A stretch of DNA of 64,000 nucleotides from Mycolicibacter longobardus. Lineage in GTDB: Bacteria; Actinomycetota; Actinomycetes; Mycobacteriales; Mycobacteriaceae. The stretch covers positions 1-64,000 of the forward strand of contig NZ_LQPG01000011.1 in NCBI RefSeq assembly GCF_002102265.1. Reading direction: 5' to 3'. Within the stretch, counting starts at the first letter, position 1. Each line of letters starts with the position of its first letter. Positions 24,915 through 34,937 of this stretch are shown here, piece by piece. The position numbers and the translations under genes are program-made. Under the pieces are notes generated by a model that was not told the origin of the DNA, did not search any database, and saw only the letters and a list, made by a program, of their open reading frames with translations.

Positions 24915-26027
24915 TCACCGGCCGGTGAGGTTGCTGATCGTCATGATCTCCAGATTGCGGTACGCGCGCCCGGTGGGCTGCACAAGATCGTGGAACCAGA
25001 CCTGCGGCTCCGCGGTGTAGGGATTGTCCCAGGAGTCCCATGGCAGGTAGGTCTGCGTTCTGCCGGCGACGAAACCCCAGTTGTAGGCGCCGACATTGTG
25101 ACGCTTCATGATCGGCAGAATTCCGTCAATGGTGTTGCCGCGGGTGCGGGCCAGGTACTCGGTACACATCATCGGCCGGCCCAGCGGCGCGAGCTCGGCG
25201 ATGCGCTCACTGAACGTCGCGGGTTGGTCGTAGGAGTGGAACGTGATGACGTCGGAGTTGTTGAGCTGGGTGTTGACGATCGCACTGCCCTGTCGTGAGC
25301 CCTCCCAGATCCCACTGGTCAGCGGCTGACGGGCATCGACCGACCGCGCCCAGTTGAACACCTGTGGGAGCAGGTCACTGATGAGGTCCAGCTTGTCGGA
25401 CCGTTCGACGCTGCTGTACTCGCGGGCCATGTTGTCCGGTTCGTTCCACAGATCCCACGCCAGAATCCGCTCGTCGTAGCGGAATTGGGTCATCACGCCG
25501 GTGACGTAGTCATACAGGGTGCGGTAGTAATTGCGGTCGCCGAGTCGCTCGGCTCCCGGACTCTGGACCCATCGCGAGTTGTGGATACCGACCCGGGGAG
25601 CGGGCTGCGGTCCGGCCTTGGGGTGCGGGTCCCAGCAGGAGTCGAACAGCACGAACGTCGGCTTGATGCGGTGGCGGGCGGCGACGGAGACGAACTGCGC
25701 CAGTCGGTACTGGAAGCCCTTGCGGTCGGCGGCCCACAGCTGGTCGTGCAGGAACACCCGCACGGTGTTGAAGCCCGCTGACTGGGCCCAGCCCAGCTCG
25801 GCGTCGATGCGCCGCAGATCGAAGGTCGCGGGCTGGAACATCTCGAGCTGGTTGACTGCGGTCGAGGTGATGTAGTTGGAGCCGACGGGCCAGCCCTGCG
25901 CCTGGTACCAGCGGTTTACCCGGTCGATCGACCAGCGGCCGGGGTCTGCACCGGCTCTCGGGATCCGGCTGAGCGTGGGACCCGCCGCCAACAGGAGGGG
26001 GAGCCCCAGTGCCGTTCGACGTTTCAC
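24915..26027 (-). CDS. secreted GH5-like glycoside hydrolase
   Basis: The 370-aa (beta/alpha)8 glycosidase is of cellulase/mannanase (GH5-like) type. WDLWNEPDN supplies the acid/base Glu and MMCTEYLAR the nucleophile Glu. NWGFVAGRTQTYLPWDSW resembles mycobacterial proteins annotated as 1,4-beta-xylanase or cellulase. The N-terminus (VKRRTALGLPLLLAAGPTL) looks like a signal peptide. GTG 26027 is chosen because the longer frame to 26135 would run through the operator at 26040-26071 and delay the signal peptide. It may act on the cell's own polysaccharides or on plant material. Confidence 0.82.
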   Translation of the reverse strand: MKRRTALGLPLLLAAGPTLSRIPRAGADPGRWSIDRVNRWYQAQGWPVGSNYITSTAVNQLEMFQPATFDLRRIDAELGWAQSAGFNTVRVFLHDQLWAADRKGFQYRLAQFVSVAARHRIKPTFVLFDSCWDPHPKAGPQPAPRVGIHNSRWVQSPGAERLGDRNYYRTLYDYVTGVMTQFRYDERILAWDLWNEPDNMAREYSSVERSDKLDLISDLLPQVFNWARSVDARQPLTSGIWEGSRQGSAIVNTQLNNSDVITFHSYDQPATFSERIAELAPLGRPMMCTEYLARTRGNTIDGILPIMKRHNVGAYNWGFVAGRTQTYLPWDSWDNPYTAEPQVWFHDLVQPTGRAYRNLEIMTISNLTGR

Positions 26028-26039
26028 GAAGTGACCATA

Positions 26040-26071
26040 ACGTCCGGACCTGTGGCATGGTGTCCGAACGT
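26040..26071. promoter_or_regulatory. inverted repeat between glycosidase and SDR genes
   Basis: ACGTCCGGAC (26040-26049) and GTCCGAACGT (26062-26071) are complementary at 9 of 10 positions across a 12-base spacer. It lies 13 bp upstream of the glycosidase start in the divergent gap. Confidence 0.45.
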
Positions 26072-26176
26072 GCGGCCTGTCGCGGAGCAAATCGGGCTGT
26101 CGCAACAGTGGCAACAGCAGCCCCCTAGACTGCACCGATACTCCTCAGTCCCATTCGTGTTGCCGGGAGGCCGACT

Positions 26177-27013
26177 ATGTCGCAGCACCTGCAGGACAAG
26201 GTCGTCGTCATCACCGGCGCCGGCGGTGGATTCGGCAAACTGATCGCCGAGAAGTGTGCCGCCGGGGGTGCCCGCGTCGTCGGCGTCGACATCGGCGCGG
26301 AGAGCCTCGCGGCGGTCTTCGACGGGATCCGTGAGGCCGGACAGTCCGGTACTTACAAGGTCGCCGACGTCACCGACATGGAGCAGATGAAAGCCGTTGT
26401 GCAGCATGCGGTGCAGACCTTCGGCGCGGTGGACGTCATTGTCAACAACGCCGGCGTGATGCCGCTGGCCTACTTCGCCGACCACGAGAAGGCCTGGCAG
26501 CAGTGGCACCGGGCGATCGACATCAACATCAAGGGCGTGGTGAACGGGATCTCCGCCGTCTACGACCAGATGATCAGCCAGGGCCGGGGGCACGTCGTCA
26601 ACATCTCGTCGATCTACGGCAACGCCGGGGTGGCCGGATCCGGGGTCTACAGCGCCACCAAGGCCGCGGTCACCGTGCTGTCGGACTCCCTGCGCAGCGA
26701 GGCGAAGGGAAAGATCAAGGTGACCACGGTCAAGCCGACCGGCGTGCTGGGCACCAATCTCGGCCGGGGCGTGGTCAACGGCGCGGCGATCATGGGCATC
26801 GTCGGCTCCCGCGGCCAGAGCTACATGCAATCGGTCACCGCCTTCGCCGAGGGCACCCTGACAGCAGAACAGACCGACGTCGACTCGGTGAAGTACTGGC
26901 TGATCACCCCCGACGATCTCGCCGAGGCGGTGGTACACGTCATCGACCAGCCCTGGGGCATCAGCATCAGTGACATCACCGTGCGGGCCAGCGGCGAAGA
27001 CTACATCTACTGA
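26177..27013 (+). CDS. short-chain dehydrogenase (SDR)
   Basis: The 278-aa classical SDR has TGAGGGFG for the cofactor, NNAG, NISSIYG (Ser) and YSATK (Tyr-x3-Lys). Asp after the second strand (VVGVDIG) suggests NAD preference. GGGAGG lies 8 bases before ATG 26177. The following acyl-CoA ligase gene starts 14 bp later, so the two form an operon. Confidence 0.9.
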   Translation: MSQHLQDKVVVITGAGGGFGKLIAEKCAAGGARVVGVDIGAESLAAVFDGIREAGQSGTYKVADVTDMEQMKAVVQHAVQTFGAVDVIVNNAGVMPLAYFADHEKAWQQWHRAIDINIKGVVNGISAVYDQMISQGRGHVVNISSIYGNAGVAGSGVYSATKAAVTVLSDSLRSEAKGKIKVTTVKPTGVLGTNLGRGVVNGAAIMGIVGSRGQSYMQSVTAFAEGTLTAEQTDVDSVKYWLITPDDLAEAVVHVIDQPWGISISDITVRASGEDYIY

Positions 27014-27027
27014 CGCCGAGGCGGTAC

Positions 27028-28632
27028 GTGACGATGTCTCCGGAGTCTCCCGACACCGACTGGGATTCACCGGCCTACACCGCAGCCGAAGCCGCCCACT
27101 ATCACGCCGTCGGCTGGTGGTCGCAGACCACGCTGTCGGATGCGGTGCGCCGCAATGCGCAACGCTTCCCCGACCGGGGGTCCTATACCGACTACCTCGG
27201 CGGGGCACTGAGCTGGCAGGAATTCGACGCCGCGGTCGACGAGCTGGCTGCTCGGCTGGCGGGGGCGGGCGTGCGGCCCGGCGACCGGATCGCGGTGTGG
27301 CATCGCGATTCCGCGGCGATTCATGTGCTGTTCGTGGCGCTCGAGCGGTGCGGCGCGGTGGTGGTGGGTAACGGAGCGCGGGCCGGAACGCGGGAGGTGA
27401 ACGCGATCCTGGCCGCCTCGCAGGCGAAGCTGTTGATCACCGACGAGCAGCGGTACGCGGCCGCGACCGACCTCGACATCGAAACGTTGAGCATCGATGA
27501 GCTGAACGGGGCTGCCGTAACCGGTGTGCCGGGTCCGCAACTCGGCCCGGACGAGGTCTTCCTGATCAACTCCACCTCCGGCACCACCGGACTGCCCAAG
27601 TGCGTGGTGCACACCCAGAACCGCTGGCACTACTTCCACCAGCTGGCCGTCGCCAATGGGCAGCTGGGCGCCGACGACGTCTTTCTGCCGATCATTCCCA
27701 CCCCGTTCGGCTTCGGGCTCTGGACCAGCCACACCACCCCGATCCACCTCGGTGCCACCGCGGTCTTGCTCGACCGCTTCACCGCGGCGGCAACCTGCGC
27801 TGCGATCGAGCGGCACCGAGTCAGCGTTTTGTGCTGCGTCAGCACGCAATTGACGATGATGATGGCGGATCCGGCCAGCCGCGCATGTGACCTGAGTTCG
27901 CTGCGCGTGGTGTTCACCGGCGGCGAGGCATTGCCCTATCGGCCCGCCGCGGAGTTCGAGGAGCTCACCGGCGCGAAGATTCTGCAGTTCTACGGCTCCA
28001 ACGAGACGGGGCTGCTCAGCGCGACCACTCTGGACGACCCGCTGGAGCGGCGGCTGCGTACCGGTGGGCGGATCGTCCCGGAGATGGCGGTCCGGCTTTT
28101 CGGCGGCGAAGACGGCAACACCGACGTGACCGACACGGGTCGGGGACAACCCGCATGCCGCGGACCCGCGACCAGCCTGGGCTACCTGAACGGGGTCGAC
28201 CACGACAAGCTGTTCACCCCCGACGGCTGGATGCGGATGGGGGACATCTGTGAGATCGATGCCGACGGCTATCTGAGTGTCACCGGCCGGACATCGGACT
28301 TCATTCTGCGAGGCGGCAAGAACATCAGTGCCGCCCAGGTCGAAGATGCGGTCATGACCCATCCCGCGATCGCGGTGGCCGCCGCGGTGCCGATGCCCGA
28401 TGAGGTGTTCGGCGAAAAGGTCTGTGTCTTTGTTGAACTGGCGGGCGTCGAACCGGCGGGCGAGGGCACTCTTGAGTTGCCCGAACTCGTCGAGCATCTG
28501 CTGGCGCTGGGGGTGTCGAAGGAACTGCTGCCGGAGCGCTTGGTCGTCGTCGATGAACTGCCGCGCTCCTCGGGCGGCAAGATCGCCAAGGGCCAGCTGC
28601 GGGAAGAGATTCAGTCCGGGGAGGATCGCTGA
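27028..28632 (+). CDS. acyl-CoA synthetase / AMP-forming ligase (FadD-like)
   Basis: The 534-aa ANL-superfamily enzyme activates a carboxylic acid as acyl-AMP and then transfers it to CoA. The motifs are STSGTTGLPK (ATP loop), YGSNETG, GDICEIDADGYLSVTGR with RGGKNIS (hinge), and PRSSGGKIAK with the catalytic Lys. The start is GTG 27028, or ATG two codons on. The substrate is not predictable by eye. The preceding SDR suggests an aromatic or modified acid rather than plain fatty acids. Confidence 0.9.
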   Translation: MTMSPESPDTDWDSPAYTAAEAAHYHAVGWWSQTTLSDAVRRNAQRFPDRGSYTDYLGGALSWQEFDAAVDELAARLAGAGVRPGDRIAVWHRDSAAIHVLFVALERCGAVVVGNGARAGTREVNAILAASQAKLLITDEQRYAAATDLDIETLSIDELNGAAVTGVPGPQLGPDEVFLINSTSGTTGLPKCVVHTQNRWHYFHQLAVANGQLGADDVFLPIIPTPFGFGLWTSHTTPIHLGATAVLLDRFTAAATCAAIERHRVSVLCCVSTQLTMMMADPASRACDLSSLRVVFTGGEALPYRPAAEFEELTGAKILQFYGSNETGLLSATTLDDPLERRLRTGGRIVPEMAVRLFGGEDGNTDVTDTGRGQPACRGPATSLGYLNGVDHDKLFTPDGWMRMGDICEIDADGYLSVTGRTSDFILRGGKNISAAQVEDAVMTHPAIAVAAAVPMPDEVFGEKVCVFVELAGVEPAGEGTLELPELVEHLLALGVSKELLPERLVVVDELPRSSGGKIAKGQLREEIQSGEDR

Positions 28633-28792
28633 ACGCCACGTGCGCCAGCCGTTGCATCGTCGTCATCGAGGAGCTCGGGGTGCATCACCGTCGGCGGCTT
28701 GAGCTGCTTGTCGCCATGCCTCCCGTACGGTCGGACGCGCTAGACGTGTCAGAGCCGGGAGTTGTCAGCGGCGTTCGGTAGGGTCCGTCGGC

Positions 28793-31141
28793 GTGACCGC
28801 GAATGTGACCCTCAAACCGGTGAATGCCCGCCTTGCCGACGAACTCGAAGTAGCCGAACGGCAGGTCGCGGCCGCGGTGGCGCTGCTCGACGAGGGGGCG
28901 ACGGTTCCGTTCATCGCCCGCTACCGCAAGGAGGTCACCGGCAGTCTCGACGACGGCCAGCTGCGCACCCTCGAGGAGCGGCTGCGCTACCTGCGTGAGC
29001 TCGACGACCGTCGGGCCGCGGTGCTGTCCTCGATCGAGGAGCAGGGCAAGCTCACCGACGAGCTGCGAAACGCGCTGCTGTCGGCCGACACCAAAGCCCG
29101 CGTGGAGGACATCTACCTGCCCTACAAGCCCAAGCGACGCACCAAGGCGCAGATCGCGCGAGAAGCCGGCTTGGAGCCGCTGGCCGAGCGGCTGCTCGCG
29201 GACCCCGCACTGGACCCCCAGCAGCTCGCGTCGGAGTACACCGGCGAGGAGGTCGCCGACGCCGCGGCCGCACTGGGGGGTGCCCGCGCGATTCTGGTCG
29301 AACGCGCCGCCGAGGATGCCGAGCTGGTGGGCGCGGTCCGGGAGAAGTTCTGGACCTCCGGTTCGCTGCGGACCGCGCCACGATCCCAAGAGGCAGCGAA
29401 AAGTGCCGCGGCACAGAAGTTCCGGGACTACTTCGAGTTCACCGAAGCGCTCGATTCCATGCCGTCGCATCGTGTGCTGGCCGTGCTGCGAGGTGAGAAG
29501 GAGGAGGCCCTGGCGTTGTCCTTCGAGGGCGGCGGTGACGAGCCCTACCAGGCGATGGTGGCGAAATCGCTCGGTGTGGACATGACCGGACCCGGCCAGG
29601 CGACGCCCTGGCTGGCCGAGACCGTGCGGTGGGCGTGGGACACCCGGCTGGCGTTCTCGGCGGCGGTCGACGCCCGAATGCGGCTCAAGCAGCGTGCCGA
29701 ACAGGACGCGGTGGCGGTGTTCGCCAAGAACCTCAAGGATCTGCTGCTGGCCGCGCCGGCGGGCAACCGCACCACCCTCGGACTGGACCCGGGATTTCGC
29801 ACCGGGGTGAAGGTGGCCGTCGTCGACGGCACCGGCAAGGTCCTCGACACCTGCGCGATCTTCCCCCACCAACCCCAGAAGCAGTGGGATCAGGCCAAGG
29901 CGGCGCTGGCCGCACTGGTTGCCCGCCACGGTGTCGACCTGATCGCCGTCGGCAACGGCACCGCGTCGCGGGAGACCGACGCCCTGGCCGCCGAGCTGAT
30001 CGCAGACCTCAAGGCCGCCGGCGCCCCCGCACCGGTCAAGGCGATGGTCAGCGAGGCCGGCGCCTCGGTGTACTCGGCGTCGGCCTACGCCGCGCATGAA
30101 CTGCCGGAGCTGGACGTCACCCTGCGCGGGGCGGTGTCGATCGCCCGTCGGCTGCAGGATCCGTTGGCCGAGCTGGTCAAGATCGAGCCGAAGTCGATCG
30201 GCGTGGGCCAGTACCAACACGACGTGACGCCCGGAACGCTGGCGCGCAGCCTCGACGCCGTGGTCGAGGACGCCGTGAACGCCGTCGGCGTCGACCTCAA
30301 CACCGCGTCGGCGCCGCTGCTGGCCAAGGTGTCCGGGGTGTCGGAATCGCTGGCCGAAGCCATTGTGGCGCACCGCGACCAGACCGGGCCGTTCCGCAAT
30401 CGGGCCGCCCTGCTCGACGTGCCACGCTTGGGGCCCAAGGCATTCGAGCAATGCGCGGGCTTCCTGCGCATCCGCGACGGTGACGACCCGCTGGACTCCT
30501 CGGGGGTGCATCCCGAGGCATACCCGGTGGTCCGACGCATCCTGGACCGTGCGCAGGTCACCCTGGCCGAGATCATCGGTGACGAACGGCTGCTGCGATC
30601 GCTGCGACCCGGCGACTTCGCCGACGACCGGTTCGGGCTGCCGACCGTGACCGACATCCTCGCCGAATTGGAGAAACCGGGCCGCGACCCGAGGCCGGCA
30701 TTCTCCACGGCCACGTTCGCCGCGGGTGTGGAGAAGGTGGCCGACCTCAAGGTGGGCATGGTGCTGGAGGGCGTGGTGACCAACGTCGCGGCCTTCGGCG
30801 CGTTTGTGGATGTCGGCGTGCACCAGGACGGTCTGGTGCACGTCTCGGCGATGGCGGACCGCTTCGTCTCCGATCCACACGAGGTGGTCCGTTCCGGCCA
30901 GGTGGTCAAGGTGAAGGTCGTCGATGTCGACATCGACCGTCAGCGGATCGGGCTGAGCCTGCGGCTGGGGGACAACGCGAACAAGCCGGCCCGCGGCCCG
31001 GTCGCCAAACCCGCTGCGCGCGGGGACACCGCCAAGCAGAATCGGGGACGGCGCCCCGGCAACGGTGCCGGTCGCCGGGACACGGCCCCGGCAGGCGGGT
31101 CGATGGCTCAGGCGCTACGTGACGCCGGGTTCGGAAGGTAG
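28793..31141 (+). CDS. tex: Tex-like transcription accessory / RNA-binding protein
   Basis: The 782-aa protein has the full Tex layout: N-terminal helical region, YqgF-like RNase H fold (LGLDPGFRTGVKVAVVDGTG, about 320-450), helix-hairpin-helix pair (VNAVGVDLNTASAPLLAKVSGVS) and C-terminal S1 domain (VGMVLEGVVTNVAAFGAFVDVGVH, about 650-720), then a basic tail. Tex binds nucleic acid and influences transcription and toxin expression in other bacteria. GTG 28793 is the start; 160 bp without features separates it from the ligase gene. The glcD-like gene begins 6 bp after its stop. Confidence 0.95.
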   Translation: MTANVTLKPVNARLADELEVAERQVAAAVALLDEGATVPFIARYRKEVTGSLDDGQLRTLEERLRYLRELDDRRAAVLSSIEEQGKLTDELRNALLSADTKARVEDIYLPYKPKRRTKAQIAREAGLEPLAERLLADPALDPQQLASEYTGEEVADAAAALGGARAILVERAAEDAELVGAVREKFWTSGSLRTAPRSQEAAKSAAAQKFRDYFEFTEALDSMPSHRVLAVLRGEKEEALALSFEGGGDEPYQAMVAKSLGVDMTGPGQATPWLAETVRWAWDTRLAFSAAVDARMRLKQRAEQDAVAVFAKNLKDLLLAAPAGNRTTLGLDPGFRTGVKVAVVDGTGKVLDTCAIFPHQPQKQWDQAKAALAALVARHGVDLIAVGNGTASRETDALAAELIADLKAAGAPAPVKAMVSEAGASVYSASAYAAHELPELDVTLRGAVSIARRLQDPLAELVKIEPKSIGVGQYQHDVTPGTLARSLDAVVEDAVNAVGVDLNTASAPLLAKVSGVSESLAEAIVAHRDQTGPFRNRAALLDVPRLGPKAFEQCAGFLRIRDGDDPLDSSGVHPEAYPVVRRILDRAQVTLAEIIGDERLLRSLRPGDFADDRFGLPTVTDILAELEKPGRDPRPAFSTATFAAGVEKVADLKVGMVLEGVVTNVAAFGAFVDVGVHQDGLVHVSAMADRFVSDPHEVVRSGQVVKVKVVDVDIDRQRIGLSLRLGDNANKPARGPVAKPAARGDTAKQNRGRRPGNGAGRRDTAPAGGSMAQALRDAGFGR

Positions 31142-31147
31142 GGATGG

Positions 31148-32539
31148 ATGGCCACGGTAGACAGCTCATCCCTTGAGGCCACGCAGAAGTTCGCCGACAT
31201 CGTCGGCGCGTCCGGGCTCCTGACCGGCGAGCAGATCGGCCCCGACTACGCCCACGACGAGGCACTGGTCGGTGCACCGGTGACACCGCGTTACGTCGCC
31301 CGCCCGCAGACCGCCGAACAGGTCGCGGAGCTGCTGGCCGCGGCGACCGAAGCCAAGGTTCCGGTGACCGCCCGCGGATCGGGCACCGGACTGTCCGGTG
31401 GAGCGCGGCCGTGCGCCGACGGTCTGTTGATCTCTTTCGAACGAATGAACGCGATCCTGGAGATCGACACCGACAACCAGGTCGCGGTGGTGCAGCCCGG
31501 GGTCACCCTGGCCGACCTTGACACCGCGACCGCCGAGGCGGGGTTGATGTACACCGTCTTCCCCGGCGAACTGTCCGCCAGTGTCGGTGGCAACGTCGGC
31601 ACCAACGCCGGCGGCATGCGCGCGATCAAGTACGGCGTGACCCGCCACAACGTGCTCGGGCTGCAGGCCGCGCTGCCGACCGGTGAGCTGATCCGCACCG
31701 GTGGCCGGATCACCAAGCTGTCCACCGGATATGACCTGACCCAGTTGATCATCGGCTCGGAGGGCACCTGCGCGCTGGCCACCGAGGTGACCGTGCGGCT
31801 CTATCCGCGGCTGGCGCACTCCGCGACCCTGCTGGCGCCGTTCACGGACCTGCCCGCGGTGATGCGTGCCGTGCCGACGGTGGTGCGCAGCGGCGTGGAC
31901 CCGGTGATTCTCGAATACGTCGACAAACTCACCCTGGCCGCGATCAGCTACTCCCAAAGCCTCAATCTGGGTATCCCCGACGCGGTCCGCGAGACCGCCG
32001 AGGCGTACCTGGTGATCGGGGTGGAGAACCGCGACCGCGACCGCCTCGACGACGACGTGGCCATGCTGGGCGAACTGCTGGGCTCACTCGGGGCGGTCGA
32101 TGTCTATGTGCTGGAGGGTAATTCGGCACACGCCCTGATCGAGGCCCGCGAAAGGGCGTTCTGGACGGCCAAGGCCGCCGGCGCCCACGACGTCATCGAC
32201 GTGGTGGTCCCGCGTGCGGTGATGCACCAGTTCTTCACCCGGGCGCAAGAATTCGCCCAAGCGGCGGGCGCCGGGGTGGTCGGCTGTGGCCACGCCGGCG
32301 ACGGCAACGTCCACCTGGCGGTGTTCTGCGCCGACGACGATGCGCGGCACCGGCTGTTGCACGACATCTTCTCGGCTGCGATGACGCTGGGCGGCGCCAT
32401 CTCCGGTGAGCACGGCCTGGGACGGGTGAAGACCCAGCATTTCCTGGAACTCGAGGATCCGGTCAAGATCGCCCTGATGCGCCGGATCAAAGATGCCTTC
32501 GACCCGGCCGGGATCCTCAACCCCGGCGTGCTTCTATAG
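31148..32539 (+). CDS. FAD-linked 2-hydroxyacid oxidase (GlcD/D-lactate dehydrogenase type)
   Basis: The 463-aa VAO-family flavoprotein has an N-terminal FAD_binding_4 domain (ARGSGTGLSGGA; GGNVGTNAGGMRAIKYG) and a C-terminal cap (GHAGDGNVHLAV; ISGEHGLGRVK). It oxidises a 2-hydroxy acid such as glycolate or D-lactate. Six bp separate it from tex, so co-transcription is likely. The next gene, a ThDP enzyme, follows after 73 bp; both could act on related 2-hydroxy/2-oxo acids. Confidence 0.9.
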   Translation: MATVDSSSLEATQKFADIVGASGLLTGEQIGPDYAHDEALVGAPVTPRYVARPQTAEQVAELLAAATEAKVPVTARGSGTGLSGGARPCADGLLISFERMNAILEIDTDNQVAVVQPGVTLADLDTATAEAGLMYTVFPGELSASVGGNVGTNAGGMRAIKYGVTRHNVLGLQAALPTGELIRTGGRITKLSTGYDLTQLIIGSEGTCALATEVTVRLYPRLAHSATLLAPFTDLPAVMRAVPTVVRSGVDPVILEYVDKLTLAAISYSQSLNLGIPDAVRETAEAYLVIGVENRDRDRLDDDVAMLGELLGSLGAVDVYVLEGNSAHALIEARERAFWTAKAAGAHDVIDVVVPRAVMHQFFTRAQEFAQAAGAGVVGCGHAGDGNVHLAVFCADDDARHRLLHDIFSAAMTLGGAISGEHGLGRVKTQHFLELEDPVKIALMRRIKDAFDPAGILNPGVLL

Positions 32540-32612
32540 GCAGCAGATCGCGAGCGTCCGGCAAGGCAATAGGCCGGTGCACATTTCGGTGCCCGGCAAG
32601 AAAGGCAGCCAC

Positions 32613-34172
32613 ATGACTAACGGAGCGCAGGCCCTGATCGCCACCTTGGTCGACAGCGGTGTGCAGGTCTGCTTCGCCAACCCCGGCACCTCCGAGATGC
32701 ACTTCGTGGCCGCACTGGACTCGGTGCCGCAGATGCGCGGGGTGTTGTGCCTGTTCGAAGGCGTGGTGACCGGAGCCGCCGACGGGTATGCCCGGATCGC
32801 CGAGAAGCCGGCCGCCACCCTGCTGCACCTCGGGCCCGGGCTGGGCAACGGCCTGGCCAACCTGCACAACGCCCGCCGCGCGCATGTGCCGGTGGTCAAC
32901 GTCATCGGGGACCACGCCACCTACCACAAGAAGTACGACGCGCCGCTGGAATCCGACATCGAGCCGCTGACCGACTGGACCCACGGCTGGGTGCGCCGCA
33001 CCGGTTCCGGTGGTGACGTCGGGCGTGATGCCGCCGAAGCGGTGGCGGCATCGATGGCCAGCCCCGCGCAGGTGGCCAACCTGATCCTGCCCGCCGACAT
33101 CTCCTGGGACGAGGGTGCGCAAGCGGCCAGCCCGGTGGACCCGGTCCCCGCGGCTGCGCCCGACGCGCAGGTCATCGCCGAGATCGCCGATGTGCTGCGC
33201 AGCGGTGAGCCGGTGGCATTGCTGATCGGTGGACCCGCCGCGGCCGACGTGGGCGCGCTGGAGGCCACCGACCGGATCGCCGCCGCAACCGGTGCCCGCG
33301 CGCTGGTCGAGACCTTCCCGGCCCGGCTGACCCGCGGCGCCGGGGTTCCGGCGATCGACCGCCTCGGCTACCTGGCCGAGCAGGCCGCGTTCCAACTGGA
33401 CGGGATCAAGCACCTGGTGGTGGCCGGTACCCGGGCCCCGGTGTCGTTCTTCGCCTATCCCGGCAAGCCCAGCGACCTGGTTCCGGAAGGATGCGCCGTC
33501 CACAATCTGGCCGGCCTCGAGACGGATGTGGCGGCCGCGCTGGTGCAGCTGGCCGAGGCGGTGGCGCCCGGGGCGCAGCCGCGGCCGGCGCCCGCGGCCG
33601 TCCCCGACCTGCCGACCGGGCAGCTCACAGCGCAGAACTGGGTGCAGGTGATCGCGGCCCTGCTGCCGGACGACGCGATCATCTCCGATGAGTCCAACAC
33701 CTCGGGCCTGATGCTGCCCGCGACCACGGCCGGCGCACCGCGCCACGACGTGCTCACGCTCACCGGCGGGGCGATCGGCCAGGGCCTGCCGGTCGCGCTG
33801 GGCGCCGCCGTCGCCGCGCCGGATCGGCCGGTGATCGCGTTGCAGGCGGACGGCAGCGCGGCCTACACCATCTCCGCGTTGTGGTCGATGGCGCGGGAGA
33901 ACGTCAACGTCACCACGGTGCTGATCAACAACAGCTCGTATGCGATCCTGCGCATGGAACTGGCCCGGGTGGGCGCCGAAGGCGGGGGGCCGAAAGCGAA
34001 CAACCTGCTCGACCTGTCACGGCCGAACATGGACTTCGCGAAGATCGCCGAGGGGTTCGGGGTGCCGGCGACGGTGGCGACCACCTGCGAGGAACTCGCC
34101 GAACAGTTCCGCCGTGCCCTGGCCGAGCCGGGGCCGCACCTGATCGACGCGCGGATCCCGGCGCTGTTCTGA
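32613..34172 (+). CDS. ilvX: ThDP-dependent acetolactate-synthase-like enzyme, IlvX type
   Basis: The 519-aa ThDP enzyme starts ALIATLVDSGVQVCFANPGTSEMHF and continues with LCLFEGVVTGAADGYARI, where the family Glu is seen. LQADGSAAYTISALWSMARENVNVTTVLINN is the Mg/ThDP motif. Overall it agrees with the M. tuberculosis IlvX annotation (Rv3509c); IlvX lacks features of true AHAS and may not make acetolactate. Benzoylformate decarboxylase-like chemistry is the alternative. ATG 32613 is chosen, with AAAGGCAG upstream. It is convergent with a cutinase gene 6 bp away. Confidence 0.8.
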   Translation: MTNGAQALIATLVDSGVQVCFANPGTSEMHFVAALDSVPQMRGVLCLFEGVVTGAADGYARIAEKPAATLLHLGPGLGNGLANLHNARRAHVPVVNVIGDHATYHKKYDAPLESDIEPLTDWTHGWVRRTGSGGDVGRDAAEAVAASMASPAQVANLILPADISWDEGAQAASPVDPVPAAAPDAQVIAEIADVLRSGEPVALLIGGPAAADVGALEATDRIAAATGARALVETFPARLTRGAGVPAIDRLGYLAEQAAFQLDGIKHLVVAGTRAPVSFFAYPGKPSDLVPEGCAVHNLAGLETDVAAALVQLAEAVAPGAQPRPAPAAVPDLPTGQLTAQNWVQVIAALLPDDAIISDESNTSGLMLPATTAGAPRHDVLTLTGGAIGQGLPVALGAAVAAPDRPVIALQADGSAAYTISALWSMARENVNVTTVLINNSSYAILRMELARVGAEGGGPKANNLLDLSRPNMDFAKIAEGFGVPATVATTCEELAEQFRRALAEPGPHLIDARIPALF

Positions 34173-34178
34173 CGCGTA

Positions 34179-34838
34179 CTAGCCGATGCTCTGGCCCGCG
34201 GTGAGGCGGCCCGCGACGAAGCTGGCGGCCTCGTCGGCCTTGCCGTCCTGCACGTACATCAGGTGCGGGACGACGCTGCCGCTGTCCTCGCAGTAGATGT
34301 CGCCCGCGAGGCAGAAGTCGATGGCCTTCGGGCGGTAGGACGCGGCCAGGACCGGCAGCGGGCCGCCCCACAACGAGGTCGAGTACGGACTCGACGGCGG
34401 GCCGAAGAGCGCCACCGCGGCGACGTGGTTGGCGACCTGGGCCGGCAGTGAGTTGCTGGACATCTCGATGACGCTGGCGCCCTGAGAGTAGCCGCCGAGC
34501 ACGAGCTTGGTGTTCGGGCAGTTGGCGACCGTGCCCTGGATGTGGGAGGTGGCGTCCGCTTCACCGAGCTCTGCGCTGTTGCGGTAGTCGGTGCTGGCCG
34601 GGTACGCAACCGGGTAGACGTGGACGTCGCGGCCGGGGAGCTGGTCCCGGAGTGCAGCCACGAATGCCTCGCCGACGTCTCCGAGCCCGACGGGCTGACC
34701 GGAGCCGCGGGCGAAGACCACCTCGGTGTCCGGGCAGGCCTCGGCGGCGGCGATCGGCATGCCACCCGGGGCGCCCACCAGCGTTCCCGTCAGCATCACG
34801 GCGGCAGCGACGGTGCGAACAGTGTTACGCAAGTTCAT
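34179..34838 (-). CDS. secreted cutinase-like esterase
   Basis: The 219-aa cutinase has a signal peptide (MNLRNTVRTVAAAVMLTGT...AAAEA). The motifs are CPDTEVVFARGSGQP, nucleophile GGYSQGASV, acid region GDIYCEDSGS and His in VPHLMYV. It forms a tandem pair with the next gene, which recalls the cut3-cut4 pair of M. tuberculosis (Rv3451-Rv3452), though the neighbouring ESX-4 genes are not here. It would hydrolyse surface lipids or esters. Confidence 0.88.
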   Translation of the reverse strand: MNLRNTVRTVAAAVMLTGTLVGAPGGMPIAAAEACPDTEVVFARGSGQPVGLGDVGEAFVAALRDQLPGRDVHVYPVAYPASTDYRNSAELGEADATSHIQGTVANCPNTKLVLGGYSQGASVIEMSSNSLPAQVANHVAAVALFGPPSSPYSTSLWGGPLPVLAASYRPKAIDFCLAGDIYCEDSGSVVPHLMYVQDGKADEAASFVAGRLTAGQSIG

Positions 34839-34937
34839 CCTTCAAATGCTGCCATGCTCCGGTCTGGCGACCGGCTCTCGGGTCGGAGTTCAGCGCTGCG
34901 GGCAGGGCGAACAGCAAATCACAAAGCCGGTGCCGCA

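Noticed and set aside
28685..30880. 731-codon minus-strand frame
   Set aside because: It is fully antisense to tex, which has clear domain motifs. The product is His/Arg/Gly-rich in the manner of a high-GC shadow frame.
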